64,000 nucleotides of DNA. It comes from Blastopirellula sp. J2-11. Lineage in GTDB: Bacteria > Planctomycetota > Planctomycetia > Pirellulales > Pirellulaceae. The notes beneath the pieces are model-generated. The model searched no databases, had not been told where the DNA came from, and saw only the letters and a program-made list of their open reading frames with translations. Shown piece after piece: positions 34,689-44,097 of this stretch. The translations under genes and the position numbers were made by a program. The DNA lies in contig NZ_CP097384.1 in NCBI RefSeq assembly GCF_024584705.1, positions 2,542,001-2,606,000 on the forward strand, given 5' to 3'. Positions within the stretch are counted from its first letter, which is position 1. Each line of letters begins with the position of its first letter.

Positions 34689-36791
34689 ATGGCAGCCACA
34701 AATTCACGCAGCAAATCGGTCGCAAACAGAAAGTCCACAGCAGGAGATCAACTACAGCATGAGTTGGCGCTCGCCAAAGCGATGAGCGACAACTCGCCCA
34801 TTAATATTTTGGTCGCCAATCGCGATCTTGTGATTACTTACGCAAACGCCGCGAGCATCAATACGCTGAAGCAACTGCGCAAGTTCTTGCCGATTGATCC
34901 GGAGCAGATTGTTGGTCAATCGATCGACATCTTTCACAAAGATCCGGCGATGCAACGTGGTCTGTTGGCTGATCCCAAAAATCTGCCGCATCGTACGACG
35001 ATTCAAGTTGGCGACCAATTCGCCGACTTGCTGGTCAGTCCGACGTTTGACCCGACCGGTGAGTACCTTGGTCCGATGGTGACCTGGGAAGTGATTACCG
35101 AAAAGCGTCGTTTGGCCCAATCGGCGGCTGAAATGACCTCGATGGTCGAAAACGCGCCGATCAACATCATGTTGGCCAATCGCGATTTTGAGATCACCTA
35201 TCTCAATCCAGCGAGCATTCGCACGCTAAAGACGCTCGAAAAGTTTTTGCCTTGCAAAGTCGATGACATGGTCGGTCAGAAGATCGACATCTTCCACAAA
35301 GATCCATCGTTTCAACGCAACATTCTGAAAGACGCGAGCAACTTGCCGCGCAACGCGATTATCGAAGTCGCCGGCGAAAAGCTTGACCTGTTGGTCAGCC
35401 CTACGTTTGACGTCGATGGAAAGTACTCTGGCGCGATGGTGACTTGGAGCGTCGTAACCGAGAAGTTGAAGTTGGAGAAAGGGGCGGCCGAGAAGACGGC
35501 GATCATTGAGAACGCTCCGATCAACTTGATGTTGGCTGACCGGGACGGCATTATCACCTACATCAATCCTGCTTCGGAACGAACGTTGCGTTCGATCGCG
35601 TCGATTTTGCCGATTCCGGTCGAAAAAATCGTCGGAGCGTCGTACGACATTTTTCACGCTAGTCCCAGCCAACAGCGACAGCTGTTGGCCGATCCGAAAA
35701 ACCTTCCGCACAAGACCGAGTTTGAACTTCGGGGGCATTGGTTTTCGCTGGAAGCGGCGGCCATCTTTGACGACCAGGGCGAATACCTTGGCCCGATGGT
35801 CTCGTGGGAATTGATCACGGATCGTATCAATGCCGAGAAAGCCGAGCAGACTCGCCAATTGCGACAACGAGAAGAACAGGAAGAGCTGAAGCTGAAGGTC
35901 GACTCGTTGCTGGTTGTGGTCGAAGCTGCGTCGCAAGGCGATTTGACCCGCGAAGTGACCATTGAAGGCGCTGACGCGATCGGCACCTTGGCGGCTGGAC
36001 TGAAGAAGATGGTCGTCGATCTTCGCGATGTGATCAGCCGCGTGATTGAAAGCGGCAGCCAGTTCGCCGAAGGGGCTTCGTTGATTGCGGAAAACTCGCA
36101 GCAAATGGCCCAAGGCGCCCAGTCGCAAAGCGCATCGGTCGAAGAGATGAGCGCCTCGATTGAAGAGCTGACGCGATCCATTGAGGCCGTGAAAGAAAAT
36201 GCCGGTGAAGCGAACCAGGTCGCCGTCGACACCAGTCGTATGGCGGAAGAAGGTGGTCAGGCGGTGCAGAAATCGGTGGAAGCGATGGACCTGATCAAGA
36301 ACTCTTCGGAGCAGATCAGCGAGATCATTCAGGTGATTTCCGAAATCGCCAGCCAAACGAACTTGTTGGCCCTCAACGCTGCAATCGAAGCGGCTCGCGC
36401 CGGTGAGCATGGGCTTGGCTTCGCGGTGGTCGCTGACGAAGTTCGCAAACTCGCGGAACGATCAAGCGAAGCGGCGAAAGAGATCTCGTCGCTTATCAAA
36501 GAGTCGACGCAACGCGTTCAAGATGGATCGAAACTGAGCGAACAAGCGGGAGCGTCGCTGGAGAAGATTATTCATGGGGTCGAAGCGACCGCCGCGAAGA
36601 TTGCTGAAATCGCGACTGCGACAGTCGAACAGGCTCAAAACGCCAACGAGGTCGCCAATGCGATACAGTCGATCTCGCAGGTGACTGAGCAGAACGCAGC
36701 CGCTTCGGAAGAAATGGCCTCCAGCAGCGAAGAGCTTGGCGCACAAGCCGAAACGTTGCGAGGACTGGTTTCAGGTTTCCGTACTGAGTAA
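34689..36791 (+). CDS. Soluble methyl-accepting chemotaxis protein with three tandem PAS domains
   Basis: A 700-residue cytosolic chemoreceptor. There is no transmembrane segment. Three PAS-like repeats (about 36-140, 152-256, 266-372) each carry the pattern xNxPINxLxAxRDxxITYxNxAS and (S/Y)xDIFHxxPxxQR; the third has diverged (no LLVSPTFD). A HAMP-like linker (about 400-455) and the signalling domain follow, with the hairpin tip region [21 protein letters not shown] and [16 protein letters not shown]. The ATG at 34689 fits. The triplicated PAS suggests sensing of an internal signal (redox, oxygen or a small ligand). The cofactor is unknown. Confidence 0.93.
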   Translation: MAATNSRSKSVANRKSTAGDQLQHELALAKAMSDNSPINILVANRDLVITYANAASINTLKQLRKFLPIDPEQIVGQSIDIFHKDPAMQRGLLADPKNLPHRTTIQVGDQFADLLVSPTFDPTGEYLGPMVTWEVITEKRRLAQSAAEMTSMVENAPINIMLANRDFEITYLNPASIRTLKTLEKFLPCKVDDMVGQKIDIFHKDPSFQRNILKDASNLPRNAIIEVAGEKLDLLVSPTFDVDGKYSGAMVTWSVVTEKLKLEKGAAEKTAIIENAPINLMLADRDGIITYINPASERTLRSIASILPIPVEKIVGASYDIFHASPSQQRQLLADPKNLPHKTEFELRGHWFSLEAAAIFDDQGEYLGPMVSWELITDRINAEKAEQTRQLRQREEQEELKLKVDSLLVVVEAASQGDLTREVTIEGADAIGTLAAGLKKMVVDLRDVISRVIESGSQFAEGASLIAENSQQMAQGAQSQSASVEEMSASIEELTRSIEAVKENAGEANQVAVDTSRMAEEGGQAVQKSVEAMDLIKNSSEQISEIIQVISEIASQTNLLALNAAIEAARAGEHGLGFAVVADEVRKLAERSSEAAKEISSLIKESTQRVQDGSKLSEQAGASLEKIIHGVEATAAKIAEIATATVEQAQNANEVANAIQSISQVTEQNAAASEEMASSSEELGAQAETLRGLVSGFRTE

Positions 36792-36901
36792 AGATTGCTG
36801 CTGCCGGCGAAGCTCTTCTCAAGTGGGTTGAGAGGAGCAGCGAGTAAACGAAGACGTCGCCTTTGGCGTACGTCTGGGGCGACGATGAAAGCAACGTGAC
36901 A

Positions 36902-37780
36902 ATGACCGCTACAACTGGGCATGAACTGGTGACCGACTCGCAATTGAAGCGGTACGCCAAATTGATTTACGATGTCGCCGGCGTGGAAATCTCGCCGCAT
37001 AAAAAACAATTGCTCTCGAATCGAGTGCGACGCCGGCTGAAAGTGACCGGGATTGATTCGTTCGAGGCGTACTACAAAAAGCTGGTCGCTTTGCCGGTCA
37101 CCGACGAAGAGTGGGATCACTTTTTGCAAGAAGTGACGACGCACGAAACCTATCTGTTTCGTGACGATAGTAACTGGAACTGGTTTCGCACCGAATATCT
37201 GCCGCAGATCGTTTCCGAGGCTCGCACGAGCGGGCGCGCTAAAAAGCTGCGTGTCTGGTCGGCCGCATGCAGCACGGGGGACGAAGCTTGCACGGTCGCG
37301 TGTTGCGCCGCCGAAGCGATCGCCGCCCACTCGCAATGGGAAATTAAGATACTTGGCACCGATATTGGAGTTGGCGCCGTACGAGACGCAACCGCCGCAA
37401 AATTCAACGAGCGTGCGATGCGACTGACTCCTCCCCTGCTTCGGAAGAAATTCTTTGATGAGATCAAAGGAGAAGCTTGCTGGACACCTAAGCCGCAGTT
37501 GCGAAAAACGATGTCATTTCGCCAGCATAATCTCCTGGATCCACTGAACGAACGGCCATTTGACGTCATCTTTTTGAAGAACGTGTTGATCTATTTCAAT
37601 ACCGAATCAAAGCTGCGCGTGCTGGAAAACATCAAACGGGTCATGCAGCCTGGTTCGTTGCTGGTGCTGGGCGCCGCCGAAGGGGTGAGTGAACTTTTAA
37701 GCGGCTATGAACGAGTTAAATCTTGGCTTTATCGGTTTACAAATTCCGCCAGTCCAGCTAACGGAAAGGCGGGTGTCTGA
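36902..37780 (+). CDS. cheR: Chemotaxis protein methyltransferase CheR
   Basis: A 292-residue AdoMet-dependent methyltransferase that adds methyl groups to receptor glutamates. N-terminal helical domain (LKRYAKLIYDVAGVEISPHK, LLSNRVRRRL), then EVTTHETYLFRD, the AdoMet site VWSAACSTGDEACTVAC, GTDIG and NVLIYFNTESKL. The cysteine-rich version of the glycine loop (ACSTGDEAC) departs slightly from the usual SCASGEE/CSTGEE. ATG 36902 is chosen; the frame continues upstream to 36863 without a signal. The stop overlaps the cheA ATG (TGATG). Confidence 0.93.
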   Translation: MTATTGHELVTDSQLKRYAKLIYDVAGVEISPHKKQLLSNRVRRRLKVTGIDSFEAYYKKLVALPVTDEEWDHFLQEVTTHETYLFRDDSNWNWFRTEYLPQIVSEARTSGRAKKLRVWSAACSTGDEACTVACCAAEAIAAHSQWEIKILGTDIGVGAVRDATAAKFNERAMRLTPPLLRKKFFDEIKGEACWTPKPQLRKTMSFRQHNLLDPLNERPFDVIFLKNVLIYFNTESKLRVLENIKRVMQPGSLLVLGAAEGVSELLSGYERVKSWLYRFTNSASPANGKAGV

Positions 37781-40700
37781 TGACCAACCCCGTTCAAGAC
37801 GAATTTTTCGACAATCTGCTGAGCGACTTCCTGGATGAATCTGCGCAATTAATCGATCGTCTCAACGATAATTTGCTCGAACTCGATGAATGGGCGAAGC
37901 TCGCTGCGGAGGATAGCACCGCTGTCCTGGACGCCGACTTGGTGAACGATATGTTTCGTTCGGCCCATAGCGTCAAAGGGTTATCGGCGATGCTGGGACT
38001 CCCGAGCATCAATTGCCTGACTCACAACGTCGAGAATATCTTTGACGCCGCTCGACGCGACGAATTGAAGGTCACTGCTCACGTCGTCGAGATCGTGTTT
38101 AATTCGGTTGACCTGCTGAGCGCGATGTTGCACGAGTTGCGTGAAAACGCATCCGATGATGTGCCATGCGAAGATATGATCGAACAGATCAAAGCGGTGC
38201 TCAACGAAGCAGGCTGCGCTCGCGAGCAAACTTCGCAAGCGGACGCCGAATCGTTTTTGGGCGGCGACGACGCTGCAAGCGAAGCTGAGGCCGAAGCGAA
38301 CGCGGAATCCGAGGCCGGCCAGATCGAAATCGCCGCAGCAGCGATTTGCGCCGAAGTAGCGGCAATGTTCGAGGGCGTGACCGACGAGGCGGAGGTCCCG
38401 GCCAAATATGTTTCGATCTTTATTGACGAAACCGAGATGGCGGTCGACGAATTGAGCGACATTCTTGTCTCGATCGATAGTGAAGTAGCCGAAGCGGTCA
38501 CAAGAACGTTGCTAGTCACTTCGCATCGCATCAAAGGCTCGGCCGCGTCAATTGGGCTAAACCGGCCGGCGCGACTCGCGCATGTGATGGAAGACATCTT
38601 GCAGGAAATCCGTGACGACGGAGGAGTCGTTTCTGGCGAACTGGCCGATGCGCTGCTTCCTTGTATCGATGGATTTCGCATCTACGTACAACAGCTCAAG
38701 GAAGGCGCTTGCAAAACGGACAGCTTTGAGCAACTGACCATCGATTTGCTGATGGCCTGGCGTGGTCGAAAAAGTGCGATTCCCCATTTTGAGCTCCCCC
38801 CGGTTCCTGCGGCGCTGCCGATGCCCAGCGGTGAAGAAGTAACGACTTCGCTGGTGAAGGATCGAGACTTCGACGATGAGGAAGGGTATCGCATCGATCT
38901 GACATTCGATCAGAACTTGCCGCTTTCCACGTTGAAAGCGCAGTTGCTATTGGAAAAAGTAAGCCGTATCGGCGAAGTGCACGATAGCGTTCCAACCTAT
39001 GAAGAGTTGGATCACCTCGAGCATGTCGAGCGATTGATGATCGAAGTATCAACCGACGAATCGCTCGAGTCGCTTTACTCCTTGGTCGACGTTTCCGGCG
39101 TCGTGTCGGCGAAAATTATCGCCAAAGTCGAAGCGTCTCAACCGGAGCCTCCGCACAAAGCGGACGCTCCGCCTGCCAACAAAGTTGAATCAAAGGTTGT
39201 CGATCCGGCGCCCCAAGCACCGCCGATAGCAAAATTGGACGAAACTCCAGTCGTTCCAGCTTCACCAGCGAAAGTCTCCGCAGCTGCGCCAACAAAAGTC
39301 GCTGCAGCAGCGCCAAAACCGGCCAACCCCGCCGCTTCATCGGAAGCCGCAGCGCGCCCCAAAACGGCCGACGCTTCGACCAAGCCGGCCGAGACCCTTC
39401 GAGTGGACATCGAACGACTTGATCAATTGATGAATCTGGCTGGGCAATTGGTGATCAATCGCGCCCGGTTCGAGCAGTTGAGCGACGGATTGCGAAACGC
39501 ACTTCCCCGCAAATCGGCCCAGCACAAAATGAACAATGTTTGCAGCTTGAGCAGCAAACTGCTGCAAATGGTTGACAGCGTCGACGAACGCTCTGCGAAG
39601 GGGCAAGGGGAATGGAACGCGATTAAGTCGCATATTCGCATGTTACACGCAGACCTGGAGTCGATTTCTCAAGAGACCGTTCGCTACCAGGCGATGCGGA
39701 GCCGATCCAACGAACTGCATGAAGCCGTCCATCAGTTGGAGCGTGTTTCCGATGGCATTCAAAAGTGCGTGATGGATACTCGAATGGTCCCCATTGGTCC
39801 CTTGTTTGGACGATTTAAACGGGTCGTTCGCGACGTCTCGCGCACCAATGGCAAAGAGATCCGACTTGAAATCTCCGGCGAAAAAACAGAGCTCGACAAG
39901 CGGATGATCGACGAACTCGGTGATCCGTTGATCCATATGGTGCGCAACTCGGCTGACCATGGGATCGAATCGCCTGAAGTGCGAGTCGCCAACGGCAAGT
40001 CGCCGCAAGGAACAATCAAGCTGGACGCATTCCATCGCGGCAATAGCATCATCATTCAAGTAACCGATGACGGCAAAGGTCTCGACCCCACTTTGATTTT
40101 ACGAAAAGCGATTGATCGGGGGATCGTCGATCCGGCTGAAGCCGACAAGATGAACAATCAACAGATTTTTCAATTGATCTGGGAGCCTGGCTTTAGCACG
40201 GCGGAGAAGATCACCGAAATCTCTGGTCGCGGCATGGGCATGGATATCGTTCGCTCAAAAATTGAAAATGTAAACGGCGTTGTCGAAGTCGACAGCACGC
40301 CGGGTAAAGGCGCTACATTCACGATCAAACTCCCGCTGACAATGGCGATTTTGCCCAGCCTGATGACGCGGATCAACGGCGAAACTTTCGCGCTGCCGAT
40401 CGAATCGATCAGTGAAATCGTCCGAGTCCCGCGTCAGGAATTTGGCACCGTCCAAGGGGTGCTAACCGCATCGATTCGGGGGCGAGTCGTTTCTGTCGTC
40501 CGTCTTGATGAGCTGTTTGACGGAGTTCGCCCACCTGCAACTGATACGATTGACGCAACTGATGCGACGGTCGTCGTAATTGGCCAGGAAGGGCGAGAAT
40601 TAGGATTAGCGGTCGACGACTTGCTCGGAGAGGAAGATATCGTTGTGAAGTCGATGGCCGAGAATTATGAGAACGTCGTCGGCCTTTCCGGCGCTTGCAT

Positions 40701-40794
40701 TCGGGGCGATGGACGTGTCGCGTTGATTTTGGATCCTTCGGCCATGATTGACGCAGCGTCGCAGCGTCGCTGCTCGCCAGCCGGTACGAAATAA
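37780..40794 (+). CDS. cheA: Chemotaxis histidine kinase CheA with two Hpt domains
   Basis: A 1004-residue CheA; usual length is 650-750. Domains: Hpt1 (about 10-130) with phosphohistidine H63 in RSAHSVKGLSAMLGL; Hpt2 (about 205-315) with H249 in SHRIKGSAASIGL; a variable region; an Ala/Pro-rich linker (about 450-540); dimerisation domain (RVDIERLDQLMNLAGQLVIN); ATPase with N box HMVRNSADHGIE, DDGKGLDP and GRGMGMDIV; CheW-like regulatory domain to the end. It phosphorylates the response regulators of the cluster. The second Hpt could add phosphate storage or crosstalk (inference). It starts within the cheR stop and is followed by cheC after 8 bases. Confidence 0.95.
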   Translation: MTNPVQDEFFDNLLSDFLDESAQLIDRLNDNLLELDEWAKLAAEDSTAVLDADLVNDMFRSAHSVKGLSAMLGLPSINCLTHNVENIFDAARRDELKVTAHVVEIVFNSVDLLSAMLHELRENASDDVPCEDMIEQIKAVLNEAGCAREQTSQADAESFLGGDDAASEAEAEANAESEAGQIEIAAAAICAEVAAMFEGVTDEAEVPAKYVSIFIDETEMAVDELSDILVSIDSEVAEAVTRTLLVTSHRIKGSAASIGLNRPARLAHVMEDILQEIRDDGGVVSGELADALLPCIDGFRIYVQQLKEGACKTDSFEQLTIDLLMAWRGRKSAIPHFELPPVPAALPMPSGEEVTTSLVKDRDFDDEEGYRIDLTFDQNLPLSTLKAQLLLEKVSRIGEVHDSVPTYEELDHLEHVERLMIEVSTDESLESLYSLVDVSGVVSAKIIAKVEASQPEPPHKADAPPANKVESKVVDPAPQAPPIAKLDETPVVPASPAKVSAAAPTKVAAAAPKPANPAASSEAAARPKTADASTKPAETLRVDIERLDQLMNLAGQLVINRARFEQLSDGLRNALPRKSAQHKMNNVCSLSSKLLQMVDSVDERSAKGQGEWNAIKSHIRMLHADLESISQETVRYQAMRSRSNELHEAVHQLERVSDGIQKCVMDTRMVPIGPLFGRFKRVVRDVSRTNGKEIRLEISGEKTELDKRMIDELGDPLIHMVRNSADHGIESPEVRVANGKSPQGTIKLDAFHRGNSIIIQVTDDGKGLDPTLILRKAIDRGIVDPAEADKMNNQQIFQLIWEPGFSTAEKITEISGRGMGMDIVRSKIENVNGVVEVDSTPGKGATFTIKLPLTMAILPSLMTRINGETFALPIESISEIVRVPRQEFGTVQGVLTASIRGRVVSVVRLDELFDGVRPPATDTIDATDATVVVIGQEGRELGLAVDDLLGEEDIVVKSMAENYENVVGLSGACIRGDGRVALILDPSAMIDAASQRRCSPAGTK

Positions 40795-40802
40795 GGGAAC
40801 AG

Positions 40803-41420
40803 ATGTCAGATAATCATCAAATAAGTAGTGGGCATCTTGAAGTTCTACATCAACTTCTGGGCGCCGCTACGCACGAAGCTTCGGCAGCGATGTGTCGCTG
40901 GACGAACGGTTTGATCACCATGTCGCTGGATGAGGTGCGCGAGATCCCGTTGGAGGAAGTTTCGATAGAGTATGACTTTGGCATGGAAATGCTGACCATG
41001 GTCGTGCTGACGCTCAACGGCGAGATCGGCGGATCGATGATTCTCTGCTTCGACGAAGAGAATGGCCGCGAGTTGGCCTCGTCGCTGCTCAGTTCCAAAC
41101 AGTCCGGTTCCGGCCAGTGGTCGCCGCTCGAGCGTTCTGCGTTGTGCGAAACAGGCAACATCTTGGGATGTGCTTACTTGAACGCGTTAACACGACTCAT
41201 GGCGGTCGAGCTGGTTCCCTCGCCTCCCTATTTTTTACAAGACTACGGCGCCAGCGTCCTTCAGCAAGCGTTGATGGAGCAGGCCGGAATCGACGATCAG
41301 GTGCTGATTTGTCGAACCCGTTTCACGCAAGGCGATCAAGAGCTCAACTGGAACGTGTTTTTCGTTCCTAACATCCAGATGCGTAAAAAAATGGAAGATG
41401 CGCTGCATATCGACGCGTAG
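40803..41420 (+). CDS. CheC-family phosphatase-like protein
   Basis: A 205-residue CheC/CheX/FliY-type protein. One phosphatase signature (S/D-x3-E-x2-N) is clear, SALCETGN in RSALCETGNILGCAYLNAL at about residue 115. The N-terminal copy expected in CheC (around residues 14-30) reads LGAATHEASAAM, lacking the E-x2-N, so only one active site seems intact. The expected role is dephosphorylation of CheY-P, often with CheD. The gene order cheA-cheC-cheD supports this. ATG start 8 bases after cheA, with GGGAAC upstream. Confidence 0.85.
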   Translation: MSDNHQISSGHLEVLHQLLGAATHEASAAMCRWTNGLITMSLDEVREIPLEEVSIEYDFGMEMLTMVVLTLNGEIGGSMILCFDEENGRELASSLLSSKQSGSGQWSPLERSALCETGNILGCAYLNALTRLMAVELVPSPPYFLQDYGASVLQQALMEQAGIDDQVLICRTRFTQGDQELNWNVFFVPNIQMRKKMEDALHIDA

Positions 41421-41468
41421 TTTTCTATTTCCCGGCGAAAGCATATTGGGCAGGTATCGGCTGAACGC

Positions 41469-41939
41469 ATGGTAATTGCAGTACAACATAACGTAGGGCT
41501 CGGCCAGATTCTGGTCGCCCGCAATGACGAAATGCTGACCTCGATATTGGGGTCGTGTATCGGCGTGGTGATCTACGATCCGTCCCGTCGGATTGCGGCG
41601 ATGGCCCATGTCGTGTTGCCGACCTCCGGCGGCCGGCCAGGCTCACCGGGGCGATTCGCCGATTCGGCGATTCCCGCGATGTTGCAACAGTTGCGCAACG
41701 AAGGGGCGAACCCACAGCAATTGCGCGCCAAAATCACCGGCGGCGCTTGCATGTTCGGTAACAGTCAAATCAATATTGGCGAACGAAATGCAGAAGAGGT
41801 TCGTCGACAACTGAAAGAAAAGAAAATTCCACTGATCGCCGAAGATGTCGGGGGAGCGAAGGGACGTAAAGTTCACTTCTCGCCGCAATCGTCGCAGTTG
41901 GAAGTCGTCGTCATGGGTGTGACCTCAACCGTTATCTAA
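41469..41939 (+). CDS. cheD: Receptor glutamine deamidase CheD
   Basis: A 156-residue CheD, which deamidates receptor glutamines and binds CheC. The catalytic cysteine (C30 in ILGSCIGVVIYD) and histidine (H47 in AMAHVVLP) are present, and so are GGR and KITGGACMFG. Length is typical. It follows the CheC-like gene by 48 bases, consistent with CheC-CheD partnership. No cheB methylesterase gene is visible in this cluster. Confidence 0.93.
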   Translation: MVIAVQHNVGLGQILVARNDEMLTSILGSCIGVVIYDPSRRIAAMAHVVLPTSGGRPGSPGRFADSAIPAMLQQLRNEGANPQQLRAKITGGACMFGNSQINIGERNAEEVRRQLKEKKIPLIAEDVGGAKGRKVHFSPQSSQLEVVVMGVTSTVI

Positions 41940-41971
41940 AGAAGCGATTTTCTGATCGTAGGATTGAAATT

Positions 41972-42484
41972 ATGTCGAAGCGATTACTAGTTACTGATGA
42001 CGCGATGATCATTCGTGAAATGATCAAAGAAACGGCAATCGCGTCGGGCTGGGAAGTTGTCGGCGAAGCGGATAACGGCCACGCGGCCCTCGAGGCGTTT
42101 CGAAAATTCCGTCCAGATGCGATGACGCTTGACATCGTCATGCCCGACTACGATGGGATTTACGCTTTAGAGAACATCCGAGCCGAGTTTCCCGACGCTC
42201 GTATCCTGATGGTCAGCGCCATCGATCAAACCAGCGTATTGAAAGATGCGCTGCGCAAAGGAGCGACCGATTTTATCATCAAGCCCTCGAGCCGCTGCGC
42301 CGAACAAGGCTGCATGATGCCGGCGGTGCAAGCCTTCTTGCTCCGTTGCGAAAAGGAGCAAGGCCTTCCCTGCCCGATTTCGAAGCCGTGCCATTGCATC
42401 GAATGCCGCGACGTGCGTCGTGTCGTAGAGCAATGGAGCGACGTCCAAGGAAAGCCGGCGGACGGCGCTATGGCCAAAGCCTAG
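41972..42484 (+). CDS. CheY-like response regulator with Cys-rich C-terminal tail
   Basis: A 170-residue protein. Residues 1 to about 108 form a receiver: VTDDA acidic pair, phosphoacceptor D54 in MTLDIVMPDYDG, MVSAID with the switch serine, FIIKP with the conserved lysine. After KPSS the usual closing helix is replaced by about 60 residues with eight cysteines and one histidine (RCAEQGC, LRCEKEQGLPC, KPCHCIECR), spaced like a metal site. It ends the chemotaxis cluster. The tail may bind Zn2+ or Fe-S; a frameshifted end of an ordinary CheY is a less likely alternative, because the tail frame is continuous and has normal codon character. Confidence 0.85.
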   Translation: MSKRLLVTDDAMIIREMIKETAIASGWEVVGEADNGHAALEAFRKFRPDAMTLDIVMPDYDGIYALENIRAEFPDARILMVSAIDQTSVLKDALRKGATDFIIKPSSRCAEQGCMMPAVQAFLLRCEKEQGLPCPISKPCHCIECRDVRRVVEQWSDVQGKPADGAMAKA

Positions 42485-42559
42485 TTCGACACGACTGCCG
42501 TTGGCGACTCGCAACAGCGGACTACGTACGTAAGTAAGAATCGGGCGCAAAGTCAACAA

Positions 42560-42898
42560 CTATTGCGGCGGATCGGCCTTCGGCGATTTTGAGGGTCGAT
42601 TGACGATTTTCTCGAGTTCTTCGCGAATCGATTTTTCGATACGACCTTTGAACAGCATCGCGGCGAAAGGAAGACTACCTTTTACGATGACGAGATCCTC
42701 CAGGACCTCCATCGTTCCCTTGATGTCGACGCCCATCGTGCGAAAGGAAAACGCCATGATGTTTCCTTCCCACGTCTGCTGCATATCTTTCACTTGGCCT
42801 TCAAAGCGGCCGCGCATTTTCTCCAGCACATATTGCACTTTTTCTACTGCCGCCGCTTGGCCAAGCGGATGGGGCACTTCGACGTGAAATCCTGGCAT
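42560..42898 (-). CDS. Polyhydroxyalkanoic acid system family protein (PHA_gran_rgn-like)
   Basis: A 112-residue soluble protein. MPGFHVEVPHPLGQAAAVEK at the start, an FxGQVKDMQQTWEGN middle, and FSFRTMGVDIKGTMEVLEDLV match the family annotated as polyhydroxyalkanoic acid system proteins, small proteins of unclear role. The tail is Lys/Pro-rich. The ATG at 42898 is the first good start. It is convergent with the response regulator gene. Confidence 0.8.
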   Translation of the reverse strand: MPGFHVEVPHPLGQAAAVEKVQYVLEKMRGRFEGQVKDMQQTWEGNIMAFSFRTMGVDIKGTMEVLEDLVIVKGSLPFAAMLFKGRIEKSIREELEKIVNRPSKSPKADPPQ

Positions 42899-42976
42899 GG
42901 GTTGACTCCTCGCCGACGAGGCGACGCTGAATGATGTTCCGAGATGATCCCGTTGGGCTAACGTCAGAACGAAACG

Positions 42977-43195
42977 TTAGAACGAAAAAAAACGGGTCGC
43001 TTCCGTATCGTCGAAGGTACGGCGATCGCTCGGATGCCACAAGGGGAGCCCTTTTTCTAAGCGAGCGGCCAGGATATCTAATTTCTCCGAAGTGCCAGGC
43101 AATGCGTCCGTCGAATCGAACGAAGTCGATTTCGTGTCGGTGGGTTCGTAGTCCCAAATGCCCATCTTGATCGCTTCAAGTACGGAGCTTGGCAC
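42977..43195 (-). CDS. Small conserved hypothetical protein
   Basis: A 72-residue soluble protein, GTG start at 43195 with AAGGAGA nine bases upstream. The composition (SSVLEAIKMGIWDYEP, DSTDALPGTSEKLDILAARL, GLPLWHPSD) looks like a small conserved family I recall from planctomycetes, with no known function. It is cotranscribed with, or lies just upstream of, the PHA-system gene on the same strand. Confidence 0.75.
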   Translation of the reverse strand: MPSSVLEAIKMGIWDYEPTDTKSTSFDSTDALPGTSEKLDILAARLEKGLPLWHPSDRRTFDDTEATRFFSF

Positions 43196-43371
43196 GATAG
43201 AGTCTCCTTCGAATAGAAATTAACTGGACAGGGGTCGGCGCCTGCCGCGCGACGCATCAAAAACGACACGCTAACTCGCAAAAACGCCAACGATCCAGCG
43301 CGGCCCGCCTTGCCGCCGAATCGAAAGGAACAGTATCAAACGGCGAAAATGAAAAGTCAAGCAAAACGTAG

Positions 43372-44097
43372 CTATGTCGCGCAAGCTTGCGCGACGTTCG
43401 ATTCGCCATCAAAGGAATTCATCGTCGCTTTCAACTGACGAACAAGCTGTCGATCAATCGCACTCGTGCGTAAACCATTGCAAACAGCACCGCGCACGGC
43501 TAACACGTCTGCACCGGCGACGATCACGTCTGCAAAGTGCAGCTTGGTGAGGGAACCGCCGCAAGCGGCGATTACGCCGGCGGCGCGTATCTGCTGAATT
43601 GCGGTTGCAAGCTGGTCGAGCGACAAAAAATCGAAGAGCGTTTGGCCATCCTTCACAAAGGTATCGATCAAAATCGCGGAGGCCGAAATCTGCTTGCTCC
43701 ATTGTACCACATCGGCGAGCGGCGGGCATCTCGCTCGTTCTTCATCGGCATAGTAAACCGCGACGCGAGAGCAAGAATCGGGGACTCGCTCATAAGCAGT
43801 CGAAGCGATTGACATCCAATCGGTACAGTCGGACAGCTTCGCCAGACCATATTTCACCATGCTCGCCCCCCGAAAAGAATCGGGACGCCATGTTCTAGCG
43901 CCGTCGCTGACTTCGCCCAAAGCGATACTGACCGGCACGCGCTGGTCGACCGTTTGCACAATCTCGCGCCAAACGTGCGGTTCCGCCGCGCCGAGCGATC
44001 CCAGGGTTGGCTCTTTGATGTCAATCCAATCGGCGCCTCCGGAGAGCGCCGCTTCCGCTTCTGCCGCCGAGCGCACCGAAACGAGCAGCTGGGTCAT
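43372..44097 (-). CDS. mfnB: (5-formylfuran-3-yl)methyl phosphate synthase-like protein (MfnB/UPF0264)
   Basis: A 241-residue TIM-barrel protein of the MfnB family, which condenses two glyceraldehyde-3-phosphate molecules to a furan precursor of methanofuran in archaea. Motifs: LLVSVRSAAEAEAALSGGAD, WIDIKEPTLGSLGAA (the active-site lysine region), MVKYGLAK, and VIVAGADVLAVRGAVC near the end. Many planctomycetes carry archaeal-type one-carbon pathways with such genes. The ATG at 44097 follows AGGAA and overlaps the stop of the next minus-strand gene (ATGA). The upstream extension of the frame is not coding. Whether methanofuran is the product here cannot be read. Confidence 0.85.
   Translation of the reverse strand: MTQLLVSVRSAAEAEAALSGGADWIDIKEPTLGSLGAAEPHVWREIVQTVDQRVPVSIALGEVSDGARTWRPDSFRGASMVKYGLAKLSDCTDWMSIASTAYERVPDSCSRVAVYYADEERARCPPLADVVQWSKQISASAILIDTFVKDGQTLFDFLSLDQLATAIQQIRAAGVIAACGGSLTKLHFADVIVAGADVLAVRGAVCNGLRTSAIDRQLVRQLKATMNSFDGESNVAQACAT

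Noticed and set aside
42270-42484. Frameshift at the end of the response regulator
   Set aside because: Reading the other frames gives short or basic tails; the Cys-rich frame is continuous and has patterned cysteines, so it is kept as genuine.
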